From JBMNNU01 sp050942695 (GTDB taxonomy: Bacteria > Chloroflexota > UBA6077), in NCBI GenBank assembly GCA_050942695.1, contig JBMNNU010000212.1:1-5667 (forward strand): a DNA stretch of 5,667 nucleotides, in the 5' to 3' direction. Below are positions 4,628-5,667 of this stretch, one piece after another. The position numbers and the translations under genes are program-made. A model generated the notes under the pieces. It was given only the letters and a program-made list of their open reading frames with translations. It made no database searches and was not told the DNA's origin. Position 1 is the stretch's first letter, and each line of letters opens with the position of its first letter.

Positions 4628-5667
4628 GCCCACTCCCAGTACCCTGTTAGGTGCAGTCCGATTTTTTCAGTATCTCCTGCTGCACCGCCTATGAACTGGA
4701 TTGTCTGACCATCATCGCAAGGTATCGTTGCCTGAGCGGTCCAATACTGGCCGGTGTTCATGGCTTTAACTACTGACCAACCCCAGCCGTCAGGCGCCCC
4801 TTTCGGTCTCGCTTTAACAGCTACATAGCTTGTCGTATCATTTTGATAGGCCCAAGCCCCCTTCACAGCCACTGTAAGGGGGGACGTTTTGCTAGTTAGA
4901 TCAGCATCTACCCATGCTCCGCCAGGATCAACGTTCGAAATCACGCTGTCTTGTGGGTGGATTACATACCGGATTGGTCTCGGCGGCAACGCCATTGCCC
5001 GAGGGCCGATACAGGCGCCGAGAGGCACAACGTAGAACGTCCCAGCGTCGTCGGCTACGAACTGGGGCTTGCAGGATGTTCCGGCCAGCGTGTGGCCCTC
5101 GATCGTAACAATGTTCCATTCCGCGGTGTTCACAGCGGGGGCTGTAGTCTCGGAAGCATCGCTGTTTACCAGTTTCGCGGTGACACCAACTCCGCCCACA
5201 CACCAGACGGCAAACATAGCGGAGATCGTCTTACCAGCTTTGACCCTGGGCTCGTTTGCATAGATCCAGGGCAACCACTCGATAGCGTCGTTAGCGGCAG
5301 CAGGGAGAGCTTTGATGGCCTGTTCATAGTCGTCGGTGAGCCCGGCTTCGCCGGAAACGTCCACTACTGTGACGGCACCCATGGTGCCGCTTTTTCTCAG
5401 CCACAGGTTGCCGGACACCAGATCAGTACCATTGGGCACATAGGCCGGCCAGCCTAGGATCTCGTTGACGAACTGCATAGATTGAAGATCAACATCAGCA
5501 TCGGAGCCAAAACCCGCGTATATACCGGGCGAAGACTCCAGGGCAGTCCCGCCGCTGTTGGCTCTGATCAATTTGGAAGCCGTAAGCGTCGCCACGTCCA
5601 GGTCCACGGCCCGCACCTTGCGGCCGTCCTCGCCTGATCCTCCGTGCCGGTGGCCGGTCGCTGGATC
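4624..5667 (-). CDS. Tail fibre / receptor-binding-like protein, N-terminus outside the window
   Basis: The frame is open to the right edge; 347 residues are visible. A GTG at 5614-5616 is not the start, since coding continues upstream as TGHRHGGSGEDGRKVRAVDL. This His-rich H-x-HxG-x-GEDGRKV motif is common where tail fibres or appendages join repeats or the tail. Residues 24-60 (DVATLTASKLI, GGTALESSPGIYAGFG) look like a shaft/repeat region. A middle beta-rich domain lies at about 120-225 (WLPWIYANEPRVKAGKTISAMFAVW, AEWNIVTIEGH, TFYVVPLGACIGP), consistent with a carbohydrate-binding-type sandwich. A C-terminal domain at about 240-347 (VDADLTSKTSPLTVAVKGAW, SYVAVKARPKG, IQFIGG, KIGLHLTGYWEWA) also looks beta-rich and ends in an aromatic tip. 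The likely role is host-surface recognition by the virion tail. Assignment rests on motif, composition and position rather than on a named family. Confidence 0.7.
   Translation of the reverse strand, partial: DPATGHRHGGSGEDGRKVRAVDLDVATLTASKLIRANSGGTALESSPGIYAGFGSDADVDLQSMQFVNEILGWPAYVPNGTDLVSGNLWLRKSGTMGAVTVVDVSGEAGLTDDYEQAIKALPAAANDAIEWLPWIYANEPRVKAGKTISAMFAVWCVGGVGVTAKLVNSDASETTAPAVNTAEWNIVTIEGHTLAGTSCKPQFVADDAGTFYVVPLGACIGPRAMALPPRPIRYVIHPQDSVISNVDPGGAWVDADLTSKTSPLTVAVKGAWAYQNDTTSYVAVKARPKGAPDGWGWSVVKAMNTGQYWTAQATIPCDDGQTIQFIGGAAGDTEKIGLHLTGYWEWA

Larger units (their letters stand above)
2664..5667. mobile_element. End of an integrated prophage or phage-like element (continues beyond right edge)
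   Basis: From the truncated tRNA to the right edge every gene is phage-like and on the minus strand: tail fibre-like protein, unknown small protein, XkdX-like protein, holin, amidase. This is the typical terminal part of a tailed-phage late operon abutting an attachment site. Structural genes, integrase and regulators are not in view, so completeness and activity cannot be judged. A tailocin-like or decayed prophage is possible. The genes seen are intact, with no frameshifts. Confidence 0.8.

Noticed and set aside
1..5667. CRISPR arrays, insertion sequences, riboswitches, defence systems
   Set aside because: No regularly spaced repeats, no transposase-like protein, no conserved leader structure and no defence gene were seen in this window.

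Overview
The window joins an ordinary bacterial chromosome segment (about 1-2620) to the end of an integrated phage-like element (about 2664 to the right edge). The junction is the 3' part of a tRNA-Arg gene. The host is a bacterium of fairly high GC with good AGGAGG-type ribosome binding sites. The C-terminal segment of the phage amidase resembles cell-wall/LGFP-like repeats that I associate with Actinobacteria and Chloroflexota. Together with the HMA_2/DUF5132 pair, this makes Chloroflexota a reasonable but weak guess; nothing here fixes the phylum.

Host part. On the + strand lie the C-terminal tail of a chagasin-like (I42) cysteine-protease inhibitor, cut by the left edge, and a complete class I/II PLP-dependent aminotransferase. 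Convergent to them is a two-gene minus-strand operon. It runs from a good sigma70-type promoter (2322-2351) through a small DUF5132-like membrane protein to an HMA_2-type protein without a CxxC metal motif. For both small proteins the ribosome binding sites place the start downstream of the longest possible frame.

Junction. At 2621-2663 on the minus strand lies the 3' portion of a tRNA-Arg with anticodon UCG: anticodon loop, 3' anticodon stem, variable loop, T arm and 3' acceptor strand. The sequence that should form the 5' half is unrelated. A strong stem-loop follows on the host side at 2577-2599. This is the arrangement expected at the distal attachment site of an element that integrated into the 3' end of a tRNA gene. 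The intact tRNA-Arg and the integrase would lie beyond the right edge.

Element part. All genes lie on the minus strand in a tightly coupled late/lysis operon, read from right to left: tail fibre or receptor-binding-like protein (5' end outside the window), a small protein of unknown function, a 43-residue XkdX-like protein, a Phage_holin_4-type holin, and an Amidase_3-type endolysin with a C-terminal wall-binding-like segment. Junctions are ATGA or TGATG overlaps, or a ribosome binding site fused to the preceding stop codon. The order parallels the tail fibre - XkdW - XkdX - holin - amidase end of PBSX-like phages. The tail fibre would recognise the host surface, while holin and amidase would carry out lysis.
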